Source of the DNA: an uncultured Treponema sp.
GTDB taxonomy: Bacteria > Spirochaetota > Spirochaetia > Treponematales > Treponemataceae
Assembly: GCF_938029485.1 (NCBI RefSeq)
Contig: NZ_CALHGC010000068.1
Coordinates: forward strand, 1 to 16,194
Length of the DNA stretch: 16,194 bases
Reading direction: 5' to 3'
Below, in pieces: positions 1 to 7,899 of the stretch. Position numbers and translations under genes: made by a program. The notes beneath the pieces are model-generated. The model saw nothing but the letters and a program-made list of their open reading frames with translations. It was not told the DNA's origin and did not search any database. The first letter of the stretch is position 1. Each line of letters starts with the position of its first letter.

Positions 1-428
1 GCCATGTATGCCAACCCCGGATACGGAAGTGCCTTATCCGGGTGCTTACCTTGCGTATATGCCCAGGGCTGCTGATTTTCTTTTCCATCGAACAGCGTCA
101 GTTGAATATCGTCCGCCGGGTAATTGTGTACATTTTTACCGATCCACACTTTTCCGATCCCAGAAATAGGACCCTCACAAAGTCCTAAAATGACCGCTAC
201 AGTGTAGGTATAGGTTATGCTGACTTGCTTAGACTTGCCGCCTTTTCCCGCTTTGTGCGTTTCGCGGTGTTCATGAGCAGTGAAATCGTCATAGTAGATT
301 ACGTTGCCCGCAGTTCGCACTGTACCGATGATTTCCGGTACAACAGCGCCGTATTCCGCGGTGTTGACAGTAAATTCACTTATCTTATTTGCCCGTGTTG
401 TCGTTGTTCTTCCGCGAAAAAAGCTCAT
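1..428 (-). CDS. Phage tail hub / central tail protein, N-terminal fragment (runs off left end)
   Basis: The frame is open from an ATG at 428-426 to the window edge (142 codons), so only the N-terminus is seen. It begins MSFFRGRTTTTRANKISEFT and continues through an AEYGAVVPEIIGTVRTAGNVIYYDDF-type stretch and a Gly/Lys-rich loop before a beta-rich segment (VSITYTYTVAVILGLCEGPI). I recognise this start from large tail proteins of Bacillota siphophages that occupy the position of the GTA gp15 'megatron' hub. By family knowledge these form the baseplate hub below the tail tube and lead to host contact. Its start overlaps the stop of the NlpC/P60 gene by 4 bases (ATGA), which implies translational coupling. 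The C-terminal receptor-binding part lies outside the window, so the final identity (hub or hub plus fibre) is open. Confidence 0.75.
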   Translation of the reverse strand, partial: MSFFRGRTTTTRANKISEFTVNTAEYGAVVPEIIGTVRTAGNVIYYDDFTAHEHRETHKAGKGGKSKQVSITYTYTVAVILGLCEGPISGIGKVWIGKNVHNYPADDIQLTLFDGKENQQPWAYTQGKHPDKALPYPGLAYM

Positions 429-877
429 CGTCTCACCTTCTTTTTGTTAAATCGGTATATGCCGCGCAAGCGGCTCCTGCCCTTCGCGTCATAGAACATC
501 ACATCAGAAAGATCCGTCATGGCCACGCCGCGGTCGATGTAAGCGTGAATAACCCGTCCTTTGTCGACATAGACTGCGCCATGCGAAATACACCGTCCGA
601 ATTGATATAATAAGAAATCTCCGGGCTGCATGTCTTCCACCTCGTCGCAATACTTCTGTACATATCTTAAAAACCATTCTTCGCTGTGGTGCAGATGCCA
701 TTCGTTGCTGTACGGTTCGATCGGGATACTGTCTTTTTTCAGCAGTCCCGCATCTTCTACGCAGCCCACCAGGAGCATGCCGCAGTCTACACCGCGACCT
801 TTTACTTTTGCGCCGTTAATGTGTGGTGTGCCTAACCATGCTGCAGCCGCTTTCGCTATTTTTTCGCCGTCTGTCAT
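425..877 (-). CDS. NlpC/P60-family tail peptidoglycan hydrolase
   Basis: This 150-residue protein is the size of a single NlpC/P60 peptidase domain. The visible catalytic set is Cys32 in GVDCGMLL, His99 in ISHGAVYV and a third polar residue, His111, in VIHAY. The N-terminal helix with AAAAWLGTPH matches the family's substrate-side start. By family knowledge it cleaves peptidoglycan stem peptides, and in tails of this type it sits at the baseplate and opens the wall locally during DNA entry; RcGTA gp14 is the positional equivalent. It overlaps the upstream DUF2163 gene and the downstream hub gene by 4 bases each (ATGA), so the distal tail genes look translationally coupled. A second hydrolase domain is embedded in the tape measure of the same phage. 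Confidence 0.88.
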   Translation of the reverse strand: MTDGEKIAKAAAAWLGTPHINGAKVKGRGVDCGMLLVGCVEDAGLLKKDSIPIEPYSNEWHLHHSEEWFLRYVQKYCDEVEDMQPGDFLLYQFGRCISHGAVYVDKGRVIHAYIDRGVAMTDLSDVMFYDAKGRSRLRGIYRFNKKKVRR

Positions 878-1455
878 ATGAGCACCTCTCTTCGCGGCAC
901 GAACGGAGCAATCAGCGTTGCGGCATCGGTTTCTTTGCTGTAAATAACACCGTCTTCATTCGTCGTGTAGCTTCCCTGCGGATAATACCTGCGAACCGGA
1001 AACTCCATATTGAGCCCCTGTGTTTCCGCTTTTACTGATAATTCAATCTTGATGCCGCCTGCCGATTTGACTTCTACATTCCCACCGAAAAGGTCGATCG
1101 CACCCACAACGGACTGATCGCGGAAAAAGCAGCGGCGAAGATACAACTTAGCTCTGTCAAGTACTCCGCTATGCGCCGCCCGTAAGAACGGCAGTCCTTC
1201 CAGTTTGTCGTTAATATCCGCCTGGACGGTAACGGTCATTGTATCGACTACAACACGATCATGAATTTTGACTTGCTGCCGCTTAATCAACAGCGCGTTA
1301 TGTAAGTACGTATGCCCGTTAAACGATATGTCTATATCAGTATCGGCGTAGTAGTACTTGTTACCATTATCTAAGACAAGCTCGTATAGATCGCAAGAAG
1401 TAATCTTCTTTTCTGTCTCAAGATAGGTCTCCAGAGATTTATTCACTGTTTTCAT
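874..1455 (-). CDS. DUF2163 / phage BR0599-like tail protein
   Basis: The protein has 193 residues and is predicted to be mostly beta-strand. The N-terminal half (ITSCDLYELVLDNGNKYYYADTDIDISFNGHTY) has the look of the DUF2163 fold. The C-terminal FPVRRYYPQG at residues 152-161 matches the FPRRxYxPxC block of the BR0599-like domain. Position between DUF2460 and NlpC/P60 supports this, as in RcGTA g12-g13-g14. RcGTA gp13 is, as I recall it, nearer 300 residues, so this is a short version. The cysteine-rich segment that usually follows the motif (CxxxFG...CG) is absent and replaced by a GSYTTNEDG stretch with no cysteine. The likely role is a distal tail or hub component. It shares ATGA overlaps with both neighbours. 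Confidence 0.72.
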   Translation of the reverse strand: MKTVNKSLETYLETEKKITSCDLYELVLDNGNKYYYADTDIDISFNGHTYLHNALLIKRQQVKIHDRVVVDTMTVTVQADINDKLEGLPFLRAAHSGVLDRAKLYLRRCFFRDQSVVGAIDLFGGNVEVKSAGGIKIELSVKAETQGLNMEFPVRRYYPQGSYTTNEDGVIYSKETDAATLIAPFVPRREVLI

Positions 1456-2024
1456 CGGACTACCTCCAGCTTAAAAGTTTTAGACTTGTTGATGTTAAGA
1501 TACTGCCGTTCAATATCTATTCCGTCGTCTGCAAACATAACTTTCCAATAGTATGTATAGTCCGCTGTAACTTTTGCCGTACTTACTGGTGCAGTTTTGA
1601 ATTTCACCGTCCCGCCGGTAACTGTATATGCGCTGCTTGCTTGTTTCACGCCGTCTACGTATACCGTCACTTTTTCGATATACTCGACAGGTTCTACATA
1701 GTCGCCCATTTTCATAACGGCTTGATAGGCTCCGTCCGTGATCAACGGCAATTGGATTCCTTTTTCTTCATAGTCTTCCGGATCAAGCCACAAAAAAGGG
1801 ATATGTGCGCCTTTTAACAGCGCTACAAATCCCAGCAGCTTTCTATATTGTTCATCAGTCAATATCTGGAATTTCGTTTCTATCGTCCAATTCGGCAATA
1901 GCTGTGTTGTAAGCGTACGTACTTTACCGCTTCCCGATTTTTGTACTTTTGTATTCCAGTTCATGGATTTTATACTTTCCCAGGCTAATCCGTTAAGATC
2001 TTCTGGGAATTTCCTAAGTGTCAT
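1452..2024 (-). CDS. DUF2460 distal tail protein
   Basis: This 190-residue protein starts MTLRKFPEDLNGLAWESIKS. It has the DUF2460 pattern: an FP start, a central block (ILTDEQYRKLLGFVALLKGAHIPFLWLDPEDYEE), a YTVTGGTVKFKTAP beta-hairpin and a final FADDGIDIERQY segment. In RcGTA this family (gp12) is the distal tail protein, a ring at the tail tip that joins the tube to the baseplate; that is family knowledge applied here. Its ATG shares one base with the tape measure stop (TGATG), and its stop overlaps the DUF2163 start by ATGA. The tape measure - DUF2460 - DUF2163 - NlpC/P60 - hub order is itself strong support. Confidence 0.82.
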   Translation of the reverse strand: MTLRKFPEDLNGLAWESIKSMNWNTKVQKSGSGKVRTLTTQLLPNWTIETKFQILTDEQYRKLLGFVALLKGAHIPFLWLDPEDYEEKGIQLPLITDGAYQAVMKMGDYVEPVEYIEKVTVYVDGVKQASSAYTVTGGTVKFKTAPVSTAKVTADYTYYWKVMFADDGIDIERQYLNINKSKTFKLEVVR

Positions 2025-5000
2025 CAGAATACCCCGCTATTTCCTGCAAAATTCAAATCTTCTTCAAAAAATGCTTTCCGAATTTCGTCTACGGCGCCGT
2101 TACGCAAGAAATCAGCAAACGATGCGGCATCAAGAGTATTGATATCCAAATGTACTGATCTGTTTCCGCCTTTCGTGATCGTTGTTGACTCTATATTTCG
2201 GATGTCTGCAGTCTTTACCGCCCCGCCTTTTGCAAAACGCGGCATATGTCCCGAGTTGATTGCATTAAGCAGTGGTAATCCTACTTTTCGGACAGCGTCA
2301 GCATTGAGAACGTACTCACCATTAGACAACCAAGCTGGAATACTGTCTGATGTAGCCGTCCCCGGACCGCTGATAGGTCCGCCGGTCGCAAATCCAAACG
2401 TGCCGAACCCGAACCCCGATTTTGCAGACATAAGCTGCAGTGCTACAGTAGCCGCACCGACTGCTGTAGTAAATGCTGCTAAAGCACCTGTAGCAGTAAC
2501 GGTTGCCCCGACTTCTGTCGGCTTTGTGCCCGTATTAATGGCATTTTGGATGACGTTGTATGCACCCATGACCATTCCGCCTTTTTGTGTGCTGCCGGAG
2601 AAAAGCCCTAACGCTACATTAGACGTGCTTAGGTTGTTTTTGAACGCGTCAAACATCGTATTCATACCATTGTCGTTACTGTTGTTATTATTTCCTCCAC
2701 CGAGCAGGCTGCCGCCGAATAGAGATTCTGTCAACCGTCCCGCCCACTGTTGCGTAATCTGCTGTAATATTGTTTCTCCGATTCCTGTGATGAGATTATA
2801 CAGCGAGTCTCCAAGTGTTTCTGATCCTGTCAAAATGTTTTGGAAAAATTCTTGGAATTTATCAGTTGAGCTCTCCGCAAGTTCTGCAATCTGCGACTGC
2901 ATTGACTCATGCCCCGTCTTCCATATACTCAGATACGTTTCGAGGGCTTCTGTCTGCCCTTTCCAATTCATATAATCTTGTCCGTCGCGGCTGCTCGTTA
3001 ATGCCCTAAGCAGATCTGAACGATGGTTATCTATTGCGTATTTTGCCTGTTTTTCAAACGACTCTCTATATGCATCTGTACGTTTCTTTGCGGCTTCGGC
3101 GGTCTTAGCAGTATACCATTCTTCGACAGCTACCATCGCTTCCTTGTCTTCTTTGTTTTTAGAAACTTCTTTTATGCGTTCCGTTCTCTCTTTGTTGAGC
3201 GCATTAACTGTAGCTTCATATTCAGCATCGGCGAGTGCCTTAAAGTCCCCGGTGAGCTCTGCACCTATTTGCTTCGTTTCGGTCTTGATTTTGTTCCAGC
3301 TTTCTGTCCACGTGTCGGTCAGCTTCTGTTTCATGACCGTTCCGTATGTACTGAGCTGTTTTTGCAGTTGTTCTACCGCGTCTTTCGGAATACCGGCATT
3401 AGATAACTTGTTAATCTCTTCCTGCTTCTGTCTGATGTCTTCCGCCAGTTTGTTCATACCGGACATGTAGGCACCTTCGGTTTCACTGTCTATAGATTCC
3501 TGCATCGTTGAAAACAGCCGAATTGCCTCTTCTTTAGCCTGATTTAACCGTCTCAGCGCCTCATTGGCTTTTTTACCGATTTCATCAGTCGTAAGTGTTA
3601 CTGTTTTGCCTCCGGTGTATTCACCTATCGATCCGTAGCCAAGCGGATTACCGAACCATTGATTTGCTTCCGACATACTTCCGCGATGCACTCCGCCGGT
3701 CGAGTTTCTCGCTATGTACTCACCGTTTCCCGCATAGATTCCGACATGGTCTTTCCAATCTATCATGTCGCCTTCCTGCGGTACGTATCCCGTTCCCGCT
3801 GTGTGATAGGCCGTGCCGAACTGATTTACAAGCTGATTCCCATTAATTGAGTTCAACCCTTGTATGCCTGCTTCCTGATACAACGCGGAAACAAAAGCGG
3901 CGCATTGCACACGGGCATCTTCAACAAGCGGCGACATCCATTGTTCCCCTTCAGGATGCCTCGATGCTATATTTACAACTTCTTGACCGATTGGCGCCTC
4001 TACTTGATACGTTTTTGCTTCCTTAATCGCTTTTGTATTATCTTTTGTTGCAGATGTTCCCGATTCAAAAGCGGCTTTTAACGCCTCAATCTGTGAATTT
4101 ATAGCTCCGTTGTCTATGCTTGTTCCGTCACCATATTTTTCATGAAGTTTTTTAGAATTCTCGTTAGCAGCAGCATACTTCCTATCCCATGCCGCTTTGG
4201 CTTCATCATTTTCCTTTTGACTATAAACATTCATCCGTGTTCCATTTTCTTTTACACGGATCATCGTGTTGTCTTTTTCGCTGTAGTAGTAATCTTTACC
4301 GTTTACGTTTACATACTGTGCGTTTTCTGCCTCTCTCTTCTCTTCCTGATGGAATTCATACAGCTTATACGTTGCGGCTACAATAGCCGCAGCTACACCC
4401 AGCCATCCTCCGGCCAGTGCCCATACTGCACTTGCCGCCTGACGCAACGGACCGAGTGACCCCTTCGCTGCTGTGCTCATTCTGATACCGGTATCTACAG
4501 CGGCTTTTCCGGTCTGTTGTGTAGCAACGGTAACCGCGGTCTGTTCCGCCGCCAGCATGTTGCTCGACGCACTGGCTACTGTATTAGCCGCAACCATCTT
4601 CCCTGCTGCGGCTTTATGTGCACCGGCTGCTGTATTTGCCGCGCTCGCCTGTACCGCTGCTGACTGCCTTGCCTGCATATTGATTTCTTGATATGCCGCT
4701 GTCATGCGGGCGGCTTCCACCCTTGCGGTTTCGGCAGCTTTAGCTTCCCGCATGACACAGTATTTTGAGTAGCTTGCTTCCTTTTCAGCGTCTGTCATCT
4801 GTGCTGTACTAAGTGTCTTCAAATATGCTTTTTCTTCTGCTATTGCCGCTTTTTCAATATTTTTTATCCGGCGTGCAATGCTTTTTTCCTGCTGTACAGT
4901 TAGCGCATCTTCTGAAACATCTCCAGTTCCAATTGACGCAAGCGATCCCATCGCCGCTCTTGCTTTTTGCAATGCCTGCAGTGTCTTATACGCCACCGTA

Positions 5001-5854
5001 AAAGCTACCAGTGTCTTAGTCAGCGACAGCAGATTTTCTTTGTTTTCCGCTATATATTTAGCAGTTGATGCCAATCCCTCTAAAATCGGCGGCAATACTT
5101 CTTTCGCTACCGGCGCAAGTATAGCCCCACCTGCAATAGCAAGCTGTCCGAGCTGTGCCTGCACTACATCAAGCTCTACGCTTATTTCATGCATCTGCTT
5201 TGCGTCAAGTCCTAAGCCCTTGATTTTTGCCGCATTTTCTGATGCTTCATTATAGTTTTGCAGGGTTTTAACAAGCGTCAGACCACGGGCGCCCAGTGTA
5301 TTCATGATAAATTCCTGAGCATATCCCGCCTGTGACGCTTTTTGATAACCTGCCGCCAGTTGCGCGAGCTGGTCGTTAAGCGGCAACAGTTTACCATTCT
5401 GATCTGTCAGAGTAACACCTACGGCACTCAAGACGGCTCTTGTTTTTTCTGCCGCCTCTCCGCTGCCTTTGATTGTTGAGTCGAGACGCATAAATGCTTT
5501 CCCTGCAAGTTCGCTGTCACCGCCGGTTAGCTTGAGTATTCTTGAGAATTTAGCAGCTTCAGCGTTAGTTATTTGCAGCCTTTGTGCGAGTTCGTATGTT
5601 CTGTTTCCCGCCTCAACGGCTCCTTTTATCAGGTTCGTCAGTCCGAATCCCGATGCGGCCAGTGCCGCCATTCCGCCGAACTTACCAATTAGCGTTTCAA
5701 GACTTCCCGTGGTTCCTTCCAGTGCAGACTGCATGTCTCTTACTGGATTAACTTTAAACGCTGTCTTGACAGTCCCCGGTACTTTATTTAATTCTTTTTG
5801 CAGTCCTGACGAATCCGCGCCAATCTTAAGCTGTAAATCAGAAATAGTAGACAT
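2024..5854 (-). CDS. Tail tape measure protein with embedded NlpC/P60-like hydrolase domain
   Basis: At 1276 residues this is the longest gene in the window, as expected for a tape measure that sets tail length and is ejected with the DNA. The N-terminal ~470 residues are Ala/Lys/Glu-rich and helical. A hydrophobic stretch lies near residues 475-500 (VWALAGGWLGVAAAIVAATY), and a second Ala/Gly-rich one lies ahead of the C-terminus. The C-terminal FATGGPISGPGTATSDSIPAWLSNGEYVLNADAV block, near residue 1150, is typical of phage tape measures. A peptidase domain is inserted around residues 625-745: Cys651 in VQCAAFVSALYQEAG, His703 in DWKDHVGIYAG and a possible third residue, Asn717. The start follows GGAGG with suitable spacing and abuts the preceding stop (TAA then ATG). 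The exact class of the embedded hydrolase (NlpC/P60 or CHAP) is uncertain. Confidence 0.93.
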   Translation of the reverse strand: MSTISDLQLKIGADSSGLQKELNKVPGTVKTAFKVNPVRDMQSALEGTTGSLETLIGKFGGMAALAASGFGLTNLIKGAVEAGNRTYELAQRLQITNAEAAKFSRILKLTGGDSELAGKAFMRLDSTIKGSGEAAEKTRAVLSAVGVTLTDQNGKLLPLNDQLAQLAAGYQKASQAGYAQEFIMNTLGARGLTLVKTLQNYNEASENAAKIKGLGLDAKQMHEISVELDVVQAQLGQLAIAGGAILAPVAKEVLPPILEGLASTAKYIAENKENLLSLTKTLVAFTVAYKTLQALQKARAAMGSLASIGTGDVSEDALTVQQEKSIARRIKNIEKAAIAEEKAYLKTLSTAQMTDAEKEASYSKYCVMREAKAAETARVEAARMTAAYQEINMQARQSAAVQASAANTAAGAHKAAAGKMVAANTVASASSNMLAAEQTAVTVATQQTGKAAVDTGIRMSTAAKGSLGPLRQAASAVWALAGGWLGVAAAIVAATYKLYEFHQEEKREAENAQYVNVNGKDYYYSEKDNTMIRVKENGTRMNVYSQKENDEAKAAWDRKYAAANENSKKLHEKYGDGTSIDNGAINSQIEALKAAFESGTSATKDNTKAIKEAKTYQVEAPIGQEVVNIASRHPEGEQWMSPLVEDARVQCAAFVSALYQEAGIQGLNSINGNQLVNQFGTAYHTAGTGYVPQEGDMIDWKDHVGIYAGNGEYIARNSTGGVHRGSMSEANQWFGNPLGYGSIGEYTGGKTVTLTTDEIGKKANEALRRLNQAKEEAIRLFSTMQESIDSETEGAYMSGMNKLAEDIRQKQEEINKLSNAGIPKDAVEQLQKQLSTYGTVMKQKLTDTWTESWNKIKTETKQIGAELTGDFKALADAEYEATVNALNKERTERIKEVSKNKEDKEAMVAVEEWYTAKTAEAAKKRTDAYRESFEKQAKYAIDNHRSDLLRALTSSRDGQDYMNWKGQTEALETYLSIWKTGHESMQSQIAELAESSTDKFQEFFQNILTGSETLGDSLYNLITGIGETILQQITQQWAGRLTESLFGGSLLGGGNNNNSNDNGMNTMFDAFKNNLSTSNVALGLFSGSTQKGGMVMGAYNVIQNAINTGTKPTEVGATVTATGALAAFTTAVGAATVALQLMSAKSGFGFGTFGFATGGPISGPGTATSDSIPAWLSNGEYVLNADAVRKVGLPLLNAINSGHMPRFAKGGAVKTADIRNIESTTITKGGNRSVHLDINTLDAASFADFLRNGAVDEIRKAFFEEDLNFAGNSGVF

Positions 5855-6148
5855 TTATGCACCTCCCTCCAAATTGAATACTTTTTTCAAATATTCCATT
5901 TCTTTTTTTGCATTTTTCACTTTATCTTCTTCCGTAATCCATAACGGGTCCGCAATTTCATTCGGTTCTATCGGCTTTTTCAGCTGCGGGGACATTAGCC
6001 ATGAAATGAAGTACGCCACGCGGTAATCCTGCAAGCGTCGACGTTCGTCACTCGCTTCAAGATATCTATAGAATTCAAGCGGCGTTAACCGCGGAAATTC
6101 AGACGGTTTGAAACCGATGCGGTATGCTATCGGTTCTGCATACCGCAT
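5855..6148 (-). CDS. Tail assembly chaperone, downstream (T-like) ORF, probably made as a -1 frameshift extension
   Basis: The first ATG gives 97 residues (MRYAEPIAYRIGFKPSEFPR...), rich in Arg and Glu and without membrane segments. No good ribosome binding site precedes that ATG. The frame stays open upstream to a TGA at 6235-6233, overlapping the end of the upstream chaperone ORF by about 65 bases. It lies in the -1 frame relative to that ORF: 6537 minus 6148 is 389, which is 2 modulo 3. The extra upstream codons read as plausible protein (GADEKEESPIKTFEDWMRYA). This is the layout of the lambda G/GT pair, where a minor fraction of ribosomes shift -1 to make a fusion that recruits the tape measure. 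The function is inferred from position directly before the tape measure gene, with the stop abutting its start. Confidence 0.7.
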   Translation of the reverse strand: MRYAEPIAYRIGFKPSEFPRLTPLEFYRYLEASDERRRLQDYRVAYFISWLMSPQLKKPIEPNEIADPLWITEEDKVKNAKKEMEYLKKVFNLEGGA

Positions 6149-6165
6149 CCAGTCTTCAAATGTCT

Positions 6166-6537
6166 TTATCGGCGATTCTTCTTTTTCATCGGCGCCTCTT
6201 TTTTCGGCGTCCCCTGTGTAAAAAGTCCGGATTCAACCACCGCATCTACGATGTATTTTGCGAGTTCTCCGATGTTTCCGCCATTTTCACAGTACATATC
6301 CACGAAATCATAAGCATCGAAATTCTTCGGCTGGTTTAAAAGTCCGGCCCGCAAGCCGGAAATGATAAAGTGTATTGTAGCACTCTGTACCATTCCGACT
6401 GCACCGTTAACAAGCACGGAACTTATAACTGAAAAGAGAGACGTTCCGAGATACTGCTCAAATCTCTCAAGGCTTCTTACTGTATATAGCAGCTGATACC
6501 TTGACTCTCCTATTTTGATTTCTACCGATTTACGCAT
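6166..6537 (-). CDS. Tail assembly chaperone, upstream (G-like) ORF
   Basis: This protein has 123 residues and starts MRKSVEIKIGESRYQLLYTV. The N-terminus looks like the beta/helix start of GTA-type tail assembly chaperones: a short beta region, then LERFEQYLGTSLFSVI and a helical core. The C-terminus is strongly basic (PKKEAPMKKKNRR), and the Lys codons there supply the slippery A-runs. The start follows GGAGG with a 6-base spacer, 2 bases after the major tail protein stop. It sits between the major tail protein and the tape measure, where lambda gpG and its functional equivalents lie. By family knowledge such proteins coat the tape measure and help the tube polymerise around it. Identity rests on position and general sequence character rather than a diagnostic motif. 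Confidence 0.72.
   Translation of the reverse strand: MRKSVEIKIGESRYQLLYTVRSLERFEQYLGTSLFSVISSVLVNGAVGMVQSATIHFIISGLRAGLLNQPKNFDAYDFVDMYCENGGNIGELAKYIVDAVVESGLFTQGTPKKEAPMKKKNRR
6178..6207 (-). promoter_or_regulatory. Candidate -1 programmed ribosomal frameshift site
   Basis: Reading the minus strand in the upstream chaperone frame, codons 6207-6196 are CCG AAA AAA GAG and codons 6189-6178 are ATG AAA AAG AAG. Both are A-rich slip sites inside the 65-base overlap of the two frames. Neither is the ideal X XXY YYZ heptamer: the P-site tRNA would re-pair as G AA at the first position. Slippage on the second AAA re-pairs perfectly. Which site is used, and whether a downstream structure helps, cannot be told from the sequence alone. 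Confidence 0.5.
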
Positions 6538-6539
6538 AA

Positions 6540-7031
6540 TTAGCCTCCAGTAACATCATCTGCGGCAATTTCAGAAATCGGTCCTTTTCCGTTTAACGTG
6601 GCAGCAACGGTAGCCACCCCGTCGTGGGATACGTCCTTTGTAAAATCGGAAATGGTAACCCATCCGGTCTGGCATGTCTTATCCGGATATGCGATTTTTA
6701 CATGAATCGGTATGTCGTGATGGAATGCGTATTCCATAATTGACAGTGCCGCGTCATCCATTACAAGCAAGCCTGTATAGCTGATACTCCAGGATTTCGG
6801 ACCCGCGAGCGTTTCTCCCCACCCTCCGGAAGTCTTATGAGATCCATCAATAGAATCTGCTTTGTATTCTACGGGGGAGTTTCTCTGTCCTCCGACAAGT
6901 ACCCATGTCGGCTTTTTCCCCGTAGTTGTTGCCTTGTCTATATACAGCAAGGTATCTTTTCCCGCTGTAGCCATAGATGTCCCCTCATATATTGGGAGTT
7001 TTTTAAGTTCTTCTGCTGATAATTTAGCCAT
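6540..7031 (-). CDS. Major tail (tube) protein, TP901-1-like
   Basis: This 163-residue protein matches the usual size of TP901-1-type tail tube subunits. Recognisable blocks are KDTLLYID near the start, WVLVGGQRNSPVEYKADSID, TSGGWGETLAGPKSWSISYTGLLV and a C-terminal GWVTISDFTKDVSHDGVATV...GKGPIS. The family forms stacked hexamer rings around the tape measure. The ATG is preceded by AAAGAGG with good spacing, so this abundant protein has its own ribosome binding site, unlike the coupled genes just upstream. It lies between the DUF3168 tail terminator and the chaperones, the normal place. Confidence 0.9.
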   Translation of the reverse strand: MAKLSAEELKKLPIYEGTSMATAGKDTLLYIDKATTTGKKPTWVLVGGQRNSPVEYKADSIDGSHKTSGGWGETLAGPKSWSISYTGLLVMDDAALSIMEYAFHHDIPIHVKIAYPDKTCQTGWVTISDFTKDVSHDGVATVAATLNGKGPISEIAADDVTGG

Positions 7032-7033
7032 TT

Positions 7034-7450
7034 TTATACCTCTTTCTTGTTAAAATTCTGAATAGTAAATAATATTGTTACTGTGCCGTGATAGCCTGTT
7101 GATACCTCCGGAAAGTCCTCTACCAGATCAATTTGTGTACTATTAATCCGATATTGAGGCAGCTCCATATCGCATCCGTAAGCAGATATCAGCGCGCATA
7201 TATCGTTTAGCGTTTCATTGACTTGCTTTTTTCCATCCTCCCCTGCCCATACTTCTACATTCAAGGATGCGTCCCAGATAATCAGATCTTTATTTGATAA
7301 CGGTTTGAACGTAGCCGCGCCTAAGGTGATATAAGGAAGTTTTGCACCCTTAGGAACTGAGCCGTGAATCGGTATCGTTTGACCTTCTTTCAGCAATTTA
7401 AAAACCGCCATCCTGAGAACGGTTGACGGTACGTCTCTGATAAGTCTCAT
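7034..7450 (-). CDS. DUF3168 tail terminator / tail completion protein
   Basis: The protein has 138 residues. It has the DUF3168 pattern: an N-terminal helix (VPSTVLRMAVFKLLKEGQTI), a LPYITLGAATFKPLSNKD strand region, a VEVWAGEDGKKQVNETLNDI helix and a final HGTVTILFTIQN strand. By family knowledge (RcGTA gp8, lambda gpU role) it caps the tail tube and joins it to the head connector. Its ATG overlaps the stop of the HK97 gp10-like gene by 4 bases, and it ends 2 bases before the major tail protein ATG. I see no anomalies. Confidence 0.82.
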   Translation of the reverse strand: MRLIRDVPSTVLRMAVFKLLKEGQTIPIHGSVPKGAKLPYITLGAATFKPLSNKDLIIWDASLNVEVWAGEDGKKQVNETLNDICALISAYGCDMELPQYRINSTQIDLVEDFPEVSTGYHGTVTILFTIQNFNKKEV

Positions 7451-7899
7451 TGAAATATTTTCTCCATTTCATTTTCAATCTTGCCCCGTTCCTGCATCAT
7501 TGCCGGCCGCATAAACGGACGCTTCGGCATCTTCCCTGTGCGAATAACTCCGCTTACGAATTTATCGTTTATTCGCATGGCTTTTTTGCCTTTTCTCGGA
7601 TCGTTGGATGTTATACGTTCAACTGTCCCGAATTCTACGAGATGCGAATGCGGGGCGTCGCTCTTCACTATTCCCTGCGGCTTTTCTCGTTCCATTTCGG
7701 AATGGATTCCTGCTTTCAGGCTTCCGGTAGGCCCCATCGGCGCTTTTATAATAGCCGCTTTCATAACTGCTATCGTTCCTTTCGCAATGACATTCCTGAT
7801 TTTCCCTTGCGTTTCCTTATCGTAGCGTTTGATGTCGTTAGCCGCTTTTTTGACTACCTCTCCTGAAAACATCTTGATATCGATTCCGCACCTGCTCAT
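7447..7899 (-). CDS. HK97 gp10-like head-tail / neck protein
   Basis: This 150-residue protein has the HK97 gp10 family layout: a charged helical N-terminus, an AIIKAPMGPTGSLKAGI turn, the conserved HSHLVEFGT block and a C-terminal RPFMRPAMMQERGKIE segment. The (R)PFxRPA motif is the family's most recognisable feature. Members act at the head-tail junction, probably as a neck or tail-completion component. The start overlaps the head-tail joining gene by ATGA and the end overlaps the DUF3168 gene in the same way. Family assignment is firm; the precise structural role is inferred from family and position. Confidence 0.87.
   Translation of the reverse strand: MSRCGIDIKMFSGEVVKKAANDIKRYDKETQGKIRNVIAKGTIAVMKAAIIKAPMGPTGSLKAGIHSEMEREKPQGIVKSDAPHSHLVEFGTVERITSNDPRKGKKAMRINDKFVSGVIRTGKMPKRPFMRPAMMQERGKIENEMEKIFQ

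Noticed and set aside
16..42. Inverted repeat CCCGGATA ... TATCCGGG near the left end
   Set aside because: It lies within the hub coding frame, has an 11-base loop and no T-run; probably a codon coincidence.
2139..2975. Long plus-strand open frames opposite the tape measure and other genes
   Set aside because: They mirror minus-strand genes with clear families, lack ribosome binding sites and read as Ser/Pro/Cys-rich or otherwise low-quality protein.
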